In this document: one piece after another, positions 1 through 10,500 of the stretch
Layout: every line of letters starts with the position of its first letter
Position numbering within the stretch: position 1 is the stretch's first letter
Assembly: GCA_947165485.1 (NCBI GenBank)
Contig: CAMVAP010000003.1
Location: forward strand, 33,863-97,862
Reading direction: 5' to 3'
Source of the DNA: an uncultured Prevotellaceae bacterium
Lineage (GTDB): Bacteria > Bacteroidota > Bacteroidia > Bacteroidales > Muribaculaceae
Length of the DNA stretch: 64,000 nucleotides
Notes under the pieces: model-generated
The model's input: only the letters and a program-made list of their open reading frames with translations
What the model was told of the DNA's origin: nothing
The model's database searches: none
Translations under genes and position numbers: made by a program

Positions 1-27
1 AAATAACTAATAAATCAATCAGTAATC

Positions 28-300
28 ATGACTATTAAACCATTAAACGATCGAGTTCTCATCGAACCGGCTAAGGCTGAAGAAATTGTGGGCGGTATCA
101 TTATCCCCGACAGTGCTAAGGAAAAACCCCTCAAGGGCAAAGTGCGTGCCGCAGGTAATGGCACCAAGGACGAGGAAATGATTGTAAAGCCTGGTGACAC
201 TGTGCTCTATGGCAAGTATGCAGGCAACGAAATCGAAATCGACGGCGAGAAACTCTTGATGATGCGTCAAAACGACATCCTGGCCATCGTCGAAGAATGA
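28..300 (+). CDS. groES: GroES co-chaperonin (10 kDa)
   Basis: Cytosolic co-chaperonin that caps the GroEL ring during ATP-driven protein folding. The 90-residue product has the full family length. It opens with the typical [12 protein letters not shown] strand, carries the [13 protein letters not shown] mobile loop that docks on GroEL, and has the [12 protein letters not shown] segment near the C-terminus. It lies 61 bases upstream of groEL on the same strand, the usual bicistronic groESL order. The promoter must lie before base 1, because the 27 bases of leader shown hold no -7 box and no CIRCE-like inverted repeat. Identification is secure. Confidence 0.98.
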   Translation: MTIKPLNDRVLIEPAKAEEIVGGIIIPDSAKEKPLKGKVRAAGNGTKDEEMIVKPGDTVLYGKYAGNEIEIDGEKLLMMRQNDILAIVEE

Positions 301-343
301 TTTTTTCTCTATAACATAACTACAACATACTACCGACTAATAA

Positions 344-2002
<1,659 letters not shown>

Positions 2003-2054
2003 TTCTTCCACCAGTCATCTGAGCTCTAGATTTTTTCATAATTCTATAGTTTTT

Positions 2055-2090
2055 CCCCTGTTGGCTTCCATGCCAGCAGGGGATTTTTGT
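2055..2090 (+). terminator. Rho-independent terminator after groEL
   Basis: An 11-bp stem (CCCCTGTTGGC paired with GCCAGCAGGGG, one G-T pair) with a six-base loop, followed by ATTTTTGT. It begins about 50 bases after the groEL stop codon. Confidence 0.9.
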
Positions 2091-2110
2091 CACTGACCGT
2101 GAGCCACAGC

Positions 2111-2160
2111 TACACACCTCTTTATCGGGTGAGCGTGGGGCCTTTTAGGCTGACGGTTGG
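2111..2160. repeat. REP-like fragment
   Basis: Contains CACCTCTTTATCGGGTGAG followed by a GTGGGG block. The same ACC-TTTTAT-GGGTGA palindrome-like core occurs near 10622-10645 and in both arms flanking the transposase at 34896-35342. It is therefore probably a stray piece of that dispersed repeat family. It overlaps no convincing gene. Confidence 0.5.
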
Positions 2161-2222
2161 GTGATGAGTTGCCAAATCGATTGTAAATGTTACAGTTTGG
2201 TGAAAATCAATGTTAAATCTCC

Positions 2223-2252
2223 TTGTCATTTCATAAAAAATCACTATATTTG
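2223..2252 (+). promoter_or_regulatory. Bacteroidota-type promoter for the LytTR-FHA genes
   Basis: A TTG at 2223-2225 and a perfect TATATTTG -7 box at 2245-2252, spaced by 19 bases. Transcription should start near 2258. This rules out the upstream ATG at 2161 as a start and favours the ATG at 2332. Confidence 0.75.
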
Positions 2253-2331
2253 CACGTGTAATAAATATCCCATGCGATTCATCTTTACCTTGTTGAATCG
2301 CAATATCTTGTATATCAATAACTTGACAAGA

Positions 2332-2697
2332 ATGGAACAACAACGTTTAATCTTCAATTCCCGGGACGAGATGTTGCGCATTGATGTGCCCCGTATCGTC
2401 TATTTTGAGGCTGATGGTAATTACACCTACATTGTGAATTGTAACAAACTCAAGAGCGCGGTGTGTATGAACCTTGGGCAGATGGAGGATGTGCTGGCCC
2501 AGCGGTTGAAAGAGAAAAAGAACCTGTTTGCACGCATTGGCAAGAAGTACATCGTGAATCTTGATTATGTGTACAAGATCAATCCACTCAAGAAGCAGCT
2601 GGTCCTGACCGATTTTAACAGTTTCTCTTATCAACTTGAAGTTTCCAAGGATGCTTTGAAGAACCTCAAGGACATGATGGTTCAAATCAAGATTTAA
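2332..2697 (+). CDS. LytTR-family DNA-binding regulator
   Basis: A 121-residue stand-alone LytTR domain, the DNA-binding module of LytR/AlgR response regulators. Typical features are the early RIDVPRIVYFEADGNYT stretch, then a central helix with KEKKNLFARIGKKYIVNLDY, and a final strand with LEVSKDALKNL. There is no receiver domain, so it is not a complete response regulator. The start at 2332 is chosen because the promoter ends at 2252. An in-frame ATG at 2272 would add a 20-residue hydrophobic N-terminus and cannot be excluded. The FHA gene starts 7 bases after the stop, so the two are co-transcribed. It may regulate the signalling block that follows, but no binding site was identified. Confidence 0.88.
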   Translation: MEQQRLIFNSRDEMLRIDVPRIVYFEADGNYTYIVNCNKLKSAVCMNLGQMEDVLAQRLKEKKNLFARIGKKYIVNLDYVYKINPLKKQLVLTDFNSFSYQLEVSKDALKNLKDMMVQIKI

Positions 2698-2704
2698 TGG
2701 CCTT

Positions 2705-3385
2705 ATGGAACTGATTATCGGAAGAGATGGTGCCACCGCTAAACTCAAGGTGGTGAATGATACGCAAGTTACCCTCTATGGTGAGGCCGCCAGCGTGCCT
2801 GGAGACGTCAGCCGCCAGCATTGCCAGCTCACGGCTATCGATGACAGCACCTTTGTCATCAAGAACATCAAGTCGGCCAACGTCACATGGGTGAACGGCA
2901 TCGAAATCCAGAGTAAACGCATCACCAAGGATGACAAAGTGCAGCTGGGCAAGAGCCGTTATGACCTGCCGCTGGAGCAGATCCTGGAGCAGATGAAACC
3001 CAATATTGTGGATATCGAGGGACTGAGGCCTGTGTGGGAAGAGTATAACAAAAGCATGATCGCTATCAGGAAACGCCAGCAGACCAACAGCCTCTTGGCC
3101 AGGATTCCTATCTTTCTCACCATGCTGGGAGGCTTGCTCATCGCATTGAGCGAATCCATCAGGCCCTATTCAATCACCTTTACCGTGATCGCCTTGCTCA
3201 TCATGGCTTATGGTTTCTACCGTCAAGCCACCGAGCGTTCCATCGACAAGCAAGAGAAGTTGAAAAAAGAATTCCAGCGGGACTATGTCTGCCCCAAGTG
3301 TGGACGCTTCATGGGCTTTGTCGATTTTGACCTCTTGCGTCAAAATTCTAACTGTCCTGGCTGTAAAGCGAGGTTTAAAAAATAA
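2705..3385 (+). CDS. FHA-domain membrane protein with C-terminal zinc ribbon
   Basis: Predicted phosphothreonine reader held at the inner membrane. Residues 1-95 form an FHA domain: GRDG near the start, then DVSRQHCQL, then NVTWVNG. These supply the Arg, Ser-x-x-His and Asn-Gly positions used to bind phospho-Thr. Two hydrophobic helices follow (about 133-150 and 155-171), then a basic stretch and a zinc ribbon at the end with CPKC and CPGC pairs. The order FHA, membrane hairpin, ribbon is unusual. Second gene of the LytTR unit. A phosphatase and a kinase lie 3.5 kb downstream, so its ligand could be a target of that kinase (inference). Confidence 0.85.
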   Translation: MELIIGRDGATAKLKVVNDTQVTLYGEAASVPGDVSRQHCQLTAIDDSTFVIKNIKSANVTWVNGIEIQSKRITKDDKVQLGKSRYDLPLEQILEQMKPNIVDIEGLRPVWEEYNKSMIAIRKRQQTNSLLARIPIFLTMLGGLLIALSESIRPYSITFTVIALLIMAYGFYRQATERSIDKQEKLKKEFQRDYVCPKCGRFMGFVDFDLLRQNSNCPGCKARFKK

Positions 3386-3430
3386 TTTCATACATTAATC
3401 CCACCGTTTTGTCCAGTATGGTTCAAAATG

Positions 3431-3463
3431 TTTGGAAATGATGTTGAGGATATGATAATTTTG
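3431..3463 (+). promoter_or_regulatory. Promoter of the kinase-phosphatase operon
   Basis: TTTG at 3431-3434 and TAATTTTG at 3456-3463 with a 21-base spacer, about 40 bases before the start codon at 3506. No other good promoter is seen up to 10452, which supports a seven-gene operon. Confidence 0.75.
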
Positions 3464-3505
3464 CAGTGTAAAAATAAATATCAACTGCATTAAAAATTTA
3501 AGATT

Positions 3506-4831
3506 ATGATTACCGAAGAAACAATTTACGGAGGCAACATCTTGAGTGAGGATGCCAATAATGAGAGCGAGAACAAGAAAGCGATCGCCAAGGCTTGGAA
3601 ACCGATTACCATCGGTGGCTCGGCTGGTATCATGTTGGGAACTGGAGCCATCTTGATGTCCAGCACCCAAGAAACGTTTGACAGCGACGATACGCCCATC
3701 GAGGAGCCCCGCGTCGAGGGCGAGACCCAGATGGCCGCACCCCAAGAAACCGTGACCGAGGAACCCGTGACCACCCCGATGGAGCAACTGCCCGTTGCAA
3801 CCGTCGATGACAACCTGCCCTTTGGCGACGCGTTTGCATCGGCTCGCGAGCAGGTAGGCCCTGGGGGTGTGTTCAACTGGCGCAGCGTCATCTTTAGCAC
3901 CTACACCTCCGACGAGTGGAATGCCATGACCGAGGAGGAACACCAGCACTTTGCACAGCTGGTTAAGCCCGAGGTGGACGCGGCCCATGTCAACGATGCC
4001 GACGTTTACCAGTCCATCGCGATGGCTGTTGTCGAGGATGCCCACACCGACTACATTCCCGTCGAGGACCTTCCTATCGAGGATGCAATCGACGACCTTG
4101 ACTTGGCGCAGGCTGTGGTTGAGGACAACGATGTTGAGGAAGTCGATCTCTCGCAGGTCGTTGTTGACGATGCCGATATGGCTCAGGCTACCATCGATGA
4201 GGACGCTATGGAGAAAATCCACGAGGACATGGCTGCGGTAACCGAGCCCAGTGCGCTTGGACAGCAGCCTGATGTGGAGATCTCGGCCCAGGATGTAGTA
4301 GGCGAATTTGACATGGCGATGGCCGATGTGGCAGCCGATGATGTGTCGATTGTCGAGGAGTCCGACACCAATCCCATCGAGGATATTGCCATGATTGATG
4401 ACAATGTGGCCGACGATGAGTTTGCCCTCTCCGATATGTTTGATCTGAAACCCGAGCAGGACCTTGCTATGGCAACCCCTGCTACCAAGGCTTCTCAGGG
4501 TGGCACCCCCTTTGAGAACTTCTTGTCCGATAGCACCGTGCGCATTGTGGGCTATGGTGAGTTTGACGGACACCAGGTGAGGGGACTTGACCTCGATGGT
4601 GACGACAGGGCCGATATCGCCGTGATCGACGTGGATGACTCGGGTGACCTGTCAAGCGCCGACATGGTTGTTGAGCAGGGCAATGGAAACCAGTTCACCT
4701 ATGGCGAACTTCAGGACTTTGCCATGAATCAGGAACATGGTGATGCCGATGACCACAATATGCATACCCCCAATCCCAACATCGCCGAGGACATGCCCGA
4801 CTACATGGACGACGCTATGGCTCAACTTTAA
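3506..4831 (+). CDS. Acidic membrane-anchored protein of unknown function
   Basis: A 441-residue protein I cannot place in a named family. It has a short polar N-terminus, one hydrophobic segment rich in Gly, Ile and Met (residues 33-51), then a long extremely acidic region dominated by Asp, Glu, Ala and Val with phrases such as VVEDND and VVDDADMAQA. Residues 355-390 hold calcium-loop-like text (DLDGDDRADIAVIDVDDSG) resembling EF-hand or dockerin loops. The topology suggests a single-pass protein whose acidic part lies outside the cytoplasm or faces a partner. It is first in the operon with caspase, FHA, phosphatase and kinase genes, so it could be a substrate, scaffold or stressor sensor for them (inference). 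Confidence 0.8.
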   Translation: MITEETIYGGNILSEDANNESENKKAIAKAWKPITIGGSAGIMLGTGAILMSSTQETFDSDDTPIEEPRVEGETQMAAPQETVTEEPVTTPMEQLPVATVDDNLPFGDAFASAREQVGPGGVFNWRSVIFSTYTSDEWNAMTEEEHQHFAQLVKPEVDAAHVNDADVYQSIAMAVVEDAHTDYIPVEDLPIEDAIDDLDLAQAVVEDNDVEEVDLSQVVVDDADMAQATIDEDAMEKIHEDMAAVTEPSALGQQPDVEISAQDVVGEFDMAMADVAADDVSIVEESDTNPIEDIAMIDDNVADDEFALSDMFDLKPEQDLAMATPATKASQGGTPFENFLSDSTVRIVGYGEFDGHQVRGLDLDGDDRADIAVIDVDDSGDLSSADMVVEQGNGNQFTYGELQDFAMNQEHGDADDHNMHTPNPNIAEDMPDYMDDAMAQL

Positions 4832-4860
4832 AGATAAAACCTCACCAATATCACCCGACA

Positions 4861-5670
4861 ATGAAACGCATCATTATCCTTTCACTCATGACACTGATGA
4901 TGGCCATCGTGCCACAGTGGATTCAGGCCCGCAACTACGCCTTGTGTGTGGGCCTTGACGCTTATCCGGCCAAGGTGGGCCGTTACCGCGTCAAACCCTT
5001 GCGCGTGAGCGGCAATGATGCCAGGGTGATGAAGAAAATGTTTGCTGCCAACGGGTTCAGCACTTCTCTGTTGACCGACAGCGCTGCCACCTGCGAGGCC
5101 GTGTTGAGGGCCATGAAGTACCGATTCTGTACCGCTCGGGAGGATGATGTCGTCATCTTCTACTTCAGTGGACATGGGACCGAGGAGGGGCTCTTGTGCT
5201 ACGACAACGTGCTCAGCACCGCATCCATCGTTGAGGAATTCAAGCGATGCAAGGCCAGGACCAAGATGCTCATTGCCGACGCCTGCTACTCTGGCAGGAT
5301 GCGCAACGACACGGTGTGGCAGAACACGTTTTCCAAGAAGGAAGACGTGATCTTGTTCCTCTCATCGCGCACCAGCGAGGTGTCACTTGAGACGATGTAC
5401 AGCAACAGCCTGTTCACGATGTACCTGGAACGTGGGTTGCGTGGCGGCGCCGATGTGAACAAGGATAAGAGAATCACGGCCCGAGAGTTGTATGACTTTG
5501 TCCACGAGTCGGTCACCGATGATCATTTTGTCAATGGATCGCAGCACCCTGTCATGTGGGGTGGATTTGATGGTAACAGCACCATTGTGAATTGGGAAAG
5601 GAAAGCAAAAAAGAACAAGAATAAGGATAAGAAACAAAACATTATAGACGATGACACCTCAAACGATTAA
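4861..5670 (+). CDS. Secreted caspase-like (C14 family) protease
   Basis: A 269-residue metacaspase-type cysteine protease. An N-terminal signal peptide (about residues 1-23, ending near IQA) is followed by a p20-like fold starting NYALCVGLDAYP. The catalytic dyad is visible: His105 in YFSGHGTEEG and Cys142 in ADACYSG. The C-terminus is very basic (KKNKNKDKKQ). Family members cleave after Arg or Lys; the substrate here is unknown. The last 20 bases overlap the start of the next FHA gene, so translation is coupled. A caspase fold beside kinase, phosphatase and FHA genes recalls regulated cell-death or stress modules. The signal peptide, however, would place this enzyme outside the cytoplasm. 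Confidence 0.88.
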   Translation: MKRIIILSLMTLMMAIVPQWIQARNYALCVGLDAYPAKVGRYRVKPLRVSGNDARVMKKMFAANGFSTSLLTDSAATCEAVLRAMKYRFCTAREDDVVIFYFSGHGTEEGLLCYDNVLSTASIVEEFKRCKARTKMLIADACYSGRMRNDTVWQNTFSKKEDVILFLSSRTSEVSLETMYSNSLFTMYLERGLRGGADVNKDKRITARELYDFVHESVTDDHFVNGSQHPVMWGGFDGNSTIVNWERKAKKNKNKDKKQNIIDDDTSND

Positions 5671-6181
5671 TATCAAGTGCCCTGGCTGCAATGTGGTCTT
5701 GAAGGTGACCAATTCCAAGAATGAGCCCGTCAAGCGGTTTGCCTGCCCCAAGTGTGGCAAGGCCATCTTGGTGCCGTTCTACAAGCTACAGCCCGAGGAC
5801 GGTGAGACCCAGATGGACGGCAAGGGTGAAGCCCAGTCCACACAGTTGGCTACCTCCGAGATGCAGCAGTCTTGTGTGCTCCACTGCGAGGGTAAAGAGT
5901 ATGAACTGCCCATCGGCAGTTACAGCGTGGGACGCAAGGCTGTCACCTCGACTGCCGACATTCAAATCGATACCGACGACCTGTACATGAGCCGCGAGCA
6001 CGCCATGATGAACGTCAGACGCTTGCCCGACGGGGGAATCAAGGTGGACATCTGTAATCTCAAGAACAAGAACACGACTCAAGTGAATGATTATTTACTG
6101 GAGCCTGGGGATGCCATCGTGATGCACGATGGTGATACCATCAAGATGGGGAACACCCTGTTGACTATTCACATCAAATAA
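5651..6181 (+). CDS. Zinc-ribbon and FHA domain protein
   Basis: A 176-residue soluble protein. The N-terminus is a zinc ribbon with cysteines 10, 13, 32 and 35 (CPGC and CPKC). Residues about 80-175 form an FHA domain with SVGRKAV, MSREHAMM and LKNKNTTQVNDY, including the Arg, Ser-Arg-x-His and Asn positions that contact phosphothreonine. It has no membrane segment or signal peptide. It begins inside the caspase gene and is followed 12 bases later by a PP2C phosphatase, so it is probably a cytosolic phospho-reader of the operon's kinase. It mirrors the FHA-first, ribbon-last protein at 2705 with the domains in reverse order. Confidence 0.87.
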   Translation: MTPQTINIKCPGCNVVLKVTNSKNEPVKRFACPKCGKAILVPFYKLQPEDGETQMDGKGEAQSTQLATSEMQQSCVLHCEGKEYELPIGSYSVGRKAVTSTADIQIDTDDLYMSREHAMMNVRRLPDGGIKVDICNLKNKNTTQVNDYLLEPGDAIVMHDGDTIKMGNTLLTIHIK

Positions 6182-6193
6182 CGACTCGGGCTC

Positions 6194-7435
6194 ATGAAAA
6201 TAAAGATTTTTCCGCCCCTAGCGATTCTGGAACAAGGCAATCGCGATAACCAGGAAGATTTCATCTATCCTCTCAATGGCCGTGCGACCAGTGGCGATCA
6301 CCTGTTTATCGTGTGCGACGGCATGGGGGGACATGAGCATGGCGAGGTGGCCAGCCAGACCTTTACCATGGCCCTGGCCGAGTACTTCGACAAGCACGCG
6401 TCGGGCGACGAGATTCTTCCCGACAAGGTCCTTACCGATGCCATTGCCTATGCCTATCGCAAACTGGATAACATGGACAACGGGAACTTCAAGAAGATGG
6501 GCACCACGCTCACCTTGCTCTATTTCCACCGGGGTGGTGTGACGGCTGCACACATCGGTGACAGCCGCATCTATCACTTGAGGCCCGGCAAGAGGTTGCT
6601 CTACGTCAGTCGTGACCACTCCTTGGTGTTCGACCTGTACCAGAGCGGTGAGATCTCCTATGGTGAGATGAAGACCTCCTTGCAGAAAAATGTTATCACC
6701 CGTGCCGTTCAGCCTGGTGAAGAAAACCGTGTCAAGCCCGATATCATCCACATCACGGATGTCAAGCCCGACGATTACTTCTACATGTGTAGCGATGGCA
6801 TGCTCGAGAATATGGATAACGATGATGTGTTCAGGTTGTTCTCGACCAGGGACAGTGACAGCGCCAAGCGTGATAGAATCATCGAGGCAACGAGGGGTAA
6901 CCAGGATAACCACAGTGCTTATATCATCCATGTTCAAGATGTGGTGACCGAACCCATTGATGGCCGCAAGACTGTGAATGAGGAGACGACAGCACGCTGC
7001 AATGCATTGAACATGAAGCCTGTCGAGAAAGAGGCGGTCATCCAGAAGATTGAACCAGTGGATGATGACGCGACAATTCTCTCGTCATCATCGTCGGCCA
7101 CAAGACGCAAGAGCGGTGGCAAGAAAAAAACATTGAGCTGGCTGTGGTGGGCAATGCTGATTGCTGCCATTGTGGCAGTTGCAGCGTGGCTCTCATTATA
7201 TGCATTCACGGGTAATAGGGGCCATGATGATGCCCAGCAGTCGGTCGAGGTGACTGGCGTACAGGAGGTTAGACCCATCAAGCCGATTCCGCATCACACC
7301 CAGCGGCAGGTATCTGCTACCCGCAAGCGTCACAGCCAGGCAACGCACGATGCCGGCGCTTCTCAACAAGAGGCTTCAAGTGTAGCCACCTCTCCCCAAG
7401 AACCAATCACTGACAACAGTGGCAATGAGGATTAG
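6194..7435 (+). CDS. PP2C/PPM-family protein Ser/Thr phosphatase, membrane-anchored
   Basis: A 413-residue protein with an N-terminal PPM phosphatase domain (about 1-250), which removes phosphate from Ser/Thr using two metal ions. Metal-binding and core motifs are all present: GNRDNQEDF, VCDGMGGHEHGE, HIGDSRIY, CSDGMLENM and GNQDNHSA. A polar linker with a Ser run follows, then one transmembrane helix near residues 315-337, then a low-complexity tail rich in Gln, His and Thr outside the cytoplasm. It precedes the kinase gene by 32 bases, so the two form an opposing pair as in PknB-PrpC systems. The extracytoplasmic tail is unusual for this family and may sense or bind the envelope. Confidence 0.93.
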   Translation: MKIKIFPPLAILEQGNRDNQEDFIYPLNGRATSGDHLFIVCDGMGGHEHGEVASQTFTMALAEYFDKHASGDEILPDKVLTDAIAYAYRKLDNMDNGNFKKMGTTLTLLYFHRGGVTAAHIGDSRIYHLRPGKRLLYVSRDHSLVFDLYQSGEISYGEMKTSLQKNVITRAVQPGEENRVKPDIIHITDVKPDDYFYMCSDGMLENMDNDDVFRLFSTRDSDSAKRDRIIEATRGNQDNHSAYIIHVQDVVTEPIDGRKTVNEETTARCNALNMKPVEKEAVIQKIEPVDDDATILSSSSSATRRKSGGKKKTLSWLWWAMLIAAIVAVAAWLSLYAFTGNRGHDDAQQSVEVTGVQEVRPIKPIPHHTQRQVSATRKRHSQATHDAGASQQEASSVATSPQEPITDNSGNED

Positions 7436-7467
7436 TAAAGAAAACATGATCACCAGGATATAGAGTT

Positions 7468-8982
7468 ATGTCTAAACAAGATAATATCAACTTGGAATCG
7501 ATGCTCAGAGTGGGCACCGTGTTGCATGGCACCTATCGCATCGATGGATACCTGTCCAGTGGTGGATTTGGTAATACCTATGTGGCCACTCACATCAATT
7601 TCAATGAGAAATATGCCATCAAGGAGTTTTTCATGAAGGGGGTGAACGAGCGCGATGGCAACAATACCGCTGTGAGCGTGAGCAACAACGAGAAGGTGAC
7701 TGAGTTTACCGAGCAGCTCGAGAAGTTCAAGAAGGAAGCTCGTCGATTGCGCAAACTCAATAACCCGCACATCGTCAGGGTTTATGACCTCTTTGAAGAA
7801 AACGGTACGGCCTACTATGTGATGGACTTTATCAACGGTGAGAACCTGAAGGAAAAGCTCAAACGCTTGGGACAGCCCATCAACGAGAGCGAGTCAACCG
7901 AGATACTCATCCAAGTGCTCGATGCGCTACAGGAGGTGCACTCTCAAGGCATCTGGCACCTGGACTTGAAGCCTGCCAATGTGATGCTCGACGACAAGGG
8001 TACCGTCAAGGTGATTGACTTTGGTGCCAGCAAGCAGTTCAACAGCAAGACGGGTGGCGCCTTGTCAACTTCATCGGTGACTTACACCAACGGCTATGCC
8101 CCCATCGAACAGATGGAAAAAAGCTATGAGAAGTTAGGCCCATGGACCGATTTCTACGCCCTGGGTGCTACCATCTATAACATATTGTCCAATGAGCGCC
8201 CGCCCATGCCCAGCGACATCAACGATGACCACACCCCCAACAAGCGCCTTTCCCTGCCGTTGCCCGACAGCGTGAGTGACAAGATGCGTGACCTGATCTT
8301 GTGGATGATGAAAACCAATCGCAAGGAGCGTCCCGCCACTGTCCAGGATATCGCCGATTACATGAAGGCCGGCGCCATGGGGTCCTATGGTGATGCCGAG
8401 TCAACGATTCTTGAGACTCGCGCCATCCCCAAGGATCAGTCGGCTGAAGATGTGGTACAGGTTGATAGCTACGACAATGACGATTCCACCCAGAATACCC
8501 AGAAGACCAAGAAGGCCATCTTCATCGCCGCCTGTGCGGGTCTCTTGCTGGCTGTCGGGGGCTTCTTCCTGTTTAATGGCGGCGGCAATGAACACAAGCA
8601 GGAGGCAGGCCAGGAGACGATTGCTGTCGATACTGTCAAGACGGTCACCCAGCAGATGATGACCATCACCTTGGGAGAATGTAAATACACGGGTTCGGTC
8701 AACGAGGCAGGTGTCCCCGATGGCAAGGGCTACGCCGTGTTTGCCAACGGTGACAGCGTTAATGGCTCGTTTGTTAAGGGCGATGTCGAGGGTGACAATA
8801 TCACCTATTACTTCAAGGAAAATGGTGACACTTACCTGGGCTCGTTCAAGAAAAACCACTTCACCACTGGACGACTCACCCAGAAGGACGGCACCTACTT
8901 TGAAGGCTCCTTTGACAACGATTACTTGCCGGCCAAGGGTAAATGGTACAGCAAGGACGGCAAACCGATTCAGGTCAATTAA
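7468..8982 (+). CDS. Ser/Thr protein kinase with transmembrane helix and MORN repeats
   Basis: A 504-residue Hanks-type kinase. The kinase domain covers about residues 15-290: glycine loop LSSGGFGNTYVA, ATP lysine in YAIKEF, catalytic loop HLDLKPANVML, metal-binding VIDFGASK and activation segment end GYAPIEQ. A transmembrane helix (about 348-368) leads to an extracytoplasmic region with three or four MORN repeats (GKGYAVFANGDS, NGDTYLGSF, DGTYFEGSF). MORN repeats in place of PASTA suggest a different ligand, possibly lipid or cell-wall material (inference). It belongs to the operon with the PP2C phosphatase and the FHA protein, which gives writer, eraser and reader in one unit. Confidence 0.93.
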   Translation: MSKQDNINLESMLRVGTVLHGTYRIDGYLSSGGFGNTYVATHINFNEKYAIKEFFMKGVNERDGNNTAVSVSNNEKVTEFTEQLEKFKKEARRLRKLNNPHIVRVYDLFEENGTAYYVMDFINGENLKEKLKRLGQPINESESTEILIQVLDALQEVHSQGIWHLDLKPANVMLDDKGTVKVIDFGASKQFNSKTGGALSTSSVTYTNGYAPIEQMEKSYEKLGPWTDFYALGATIYNILSNERPPMPSDINDDHTPNKRLSLPLPDSVSDKMRDLILWMMKTNRKERPATVQDIADYMKAGAMGSYGDAESTILETRAIPKDQSAEDVVQVDSYDNDDSTQNTQKTKKAIFIAACAGLLLAVGGFFLFNGGGNEHKQEAGQETIAVDTVKTVTQQMMTITLGECKYTGSVNEAGVPDGKGYAVFANGDSVNGSFVKGDVEGDNITYYFKENGDTYLGSFKKNHFTTGRLTQKDGTYFEGSFDNDYLPAKGKWYSKDGKPIQVN

Positions 8983-9006
8983 GATGATTAATATTGAATG
9001 TGCGAT

Positions 9007-10452
9007 ATGAAACAGTTCTACGCCATATTATTAACGATACTTCTCTTGCTCATGTTGCCGGCATTTCATGCCACAGGGCAAATCCAGCGAGGTGATAGGG
9101 TGGTCAAGCCTCCCAGAACCGAGACACCCAAGCCTCAGAATCCTCCCAAAAAGCCCAAGACCCCTAAGCGTAAGAACCGTGGGCGCGCCCAGTTTGGCAC
9201 CCAAGGGCACAAGGCTCGCACGGTGATCCCCAGTGGCAATGACGGTTATCGCAAGCATCGTCAAGAAGAGGAAGACGAGGACCGGAGCTACGATGTGACC
9301 TTCAAGTGTAACATCGACAATGCTACGCTTTACATCGATGACTATGAGGAGGAAGATGGACCCAACTGCACGGTCGCTTTCAAGCCGGGTGATTTTAAGA
9401 TTTCGGTCGAGGCCGATGGCTATGAGCGCTGTGACACGATCATCGATGTGGATCGCGATGGCATAGTATTTGACATTGTCTTGAAAGAGAAAGACCGCCC
9501 CATGCCTTTGCTCATCGATGACCTGGACGATGATCGTCATCTGGTTTCACAATCCGGCAAGAGGAAATCTAAGGCGCAAACCGAGACGCCTCCCGCACCG
9601 CAGCCTGAACAAGAGTCTGTGGCCGTTGTGGCCGCTCAACCCAGTGTGCAGGAAGTGGTGCAGGAAGTTGTGCCCCCCACGACCGAGGTGGCAACTGCCA
9701 TGCCCGAGCCGTCGGGCGAGGATAACCAGAATGCTGACCACAAGTCATTCCTGGTCAAGGGCGTGACCTTCACCATGGTGCGCGTCGAGGGCGGAACCTA
9801 CACCCGCTTCAAGATCCCCGAGAATGTGGCACAGTATGTTGATGGTGATGTCTATTCTGGTGTGCCCCATGCCCACAAGGTGACGCTGTCCGATTATTAT
9901 ATCGGCATGTATGAGGTGACCAACGAGCTGTGGTCGGTTGTTATGGATGATGCTGTACCCGAGTTTGGTGCACAATATCCATATGATAACGCCAATTGGA
10001 ATCAATGTCAGGAGTTCATTGCACGCTTGAACGAGATAACGGGCATGAAGTTCCGCTTGCCCACCGATGCCGAGTGGGAATTTGCGGCTCGTGGCGGTGT
10101 CAAGTCCCAGGGTTATATCTTCTCGGGCAGCAATGACATCAATCAAGTGGGCTGGTATAGCAACAACAGCAACATCGAGTATCATAACGTGGGTACACTG
10201 GCTCCCAACGAGTTGGGTATCTATGACATGACGGGTGGCGTACCCGAGTGGGTCGAGGACTGGTTCTGGTACTGGCCTGGTGCCAACGAGTCTAATCCCC
10301 CGCTGGTCAATCCCGTTGGTGAGAAGTACAAGGATCGTCGTGTCTATCGTGGTGGTGGCTACGGCAACGAGGCCAGTGACTGCTGCGTGTTCCGCTACTT
10401 CAACGACAGTCCCGATTCAGGGCGTGGAATGGGCCTCCGCCTCGCCTTGTAG
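9007..10452 (+). CDS. Secreted PEGA-like and SUMF1 (formylglycine-generating-enzyme fold) protein
   Basis: A 481-residue exported protein. The start at 9007 gives a clean signal peptide (MKQFYAILLTILLLLMLPAF); an in-frame ATG at 8998 adds only three residues. A basic Pro/Lys-rich segment is followed by a PEGA-like beta domain (about 95-165). Next come a Pro/Gln/Val linker and a C-terminal FGE-sulfatase domain (about 248-481) with YYIGMYEVTNE, RLPTDAEWEFAARGG, GVPEWVEDW and RVYRGGGYG. In most SUMF1 relatives outside true sulfatase maturases this fold is a binding or recognition module. The paired active-site cysteines of real FGE are not evident apart from a Cys-Cys near the end. Last gene of the operon. 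Confidence 0.88.
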   Translation: MKQFYAILLTILLLLMLPAFHATGQIQRGDRVVKPPRTETPKPQNPPKKPKTPKRKNRGRAQFGTQGHKARTVIPSGNDGYRKHRQEEEDEDRSYDVTFKCNIDNATLYIDDYEEEDGPNCTVAFKPGDFKISVEADGYERCDTIIDVDRDGIVFDIVLKEKDRPMPLLIDDLDDDRHLVSQSGKRKSKAQTETPPAPQPEQESVAVVAAQPSVQEVVQEVVPPTTEVATAMPEPSGEDNQNADHKSFLVKGVTFTMVRVEGGTYTRFKIPENVAQYVDGDVYSGVPHAHKVTLSDYYIGMYEVTNELWSVVMDDAVPEFGAQYPYDNANWNQCQEFIARLNEITGMKFRLPTDAEWEFAARGGVKSQGYIFSGSNDINQVGWYSNNSNIEYHNVGTLAPNELGIYDMTGGVPEWVEDWFWYWPGANESNPPLVNPVGEKYKDRRVYRGGGYGNEASDCCVFRYFNDSPDSGRGMGLRLAL

Positions 10453-10500
10453 ATGGAGTGTGATAATTCTAACCAGCATGGGTGTCCGTGCTGCGCACCA

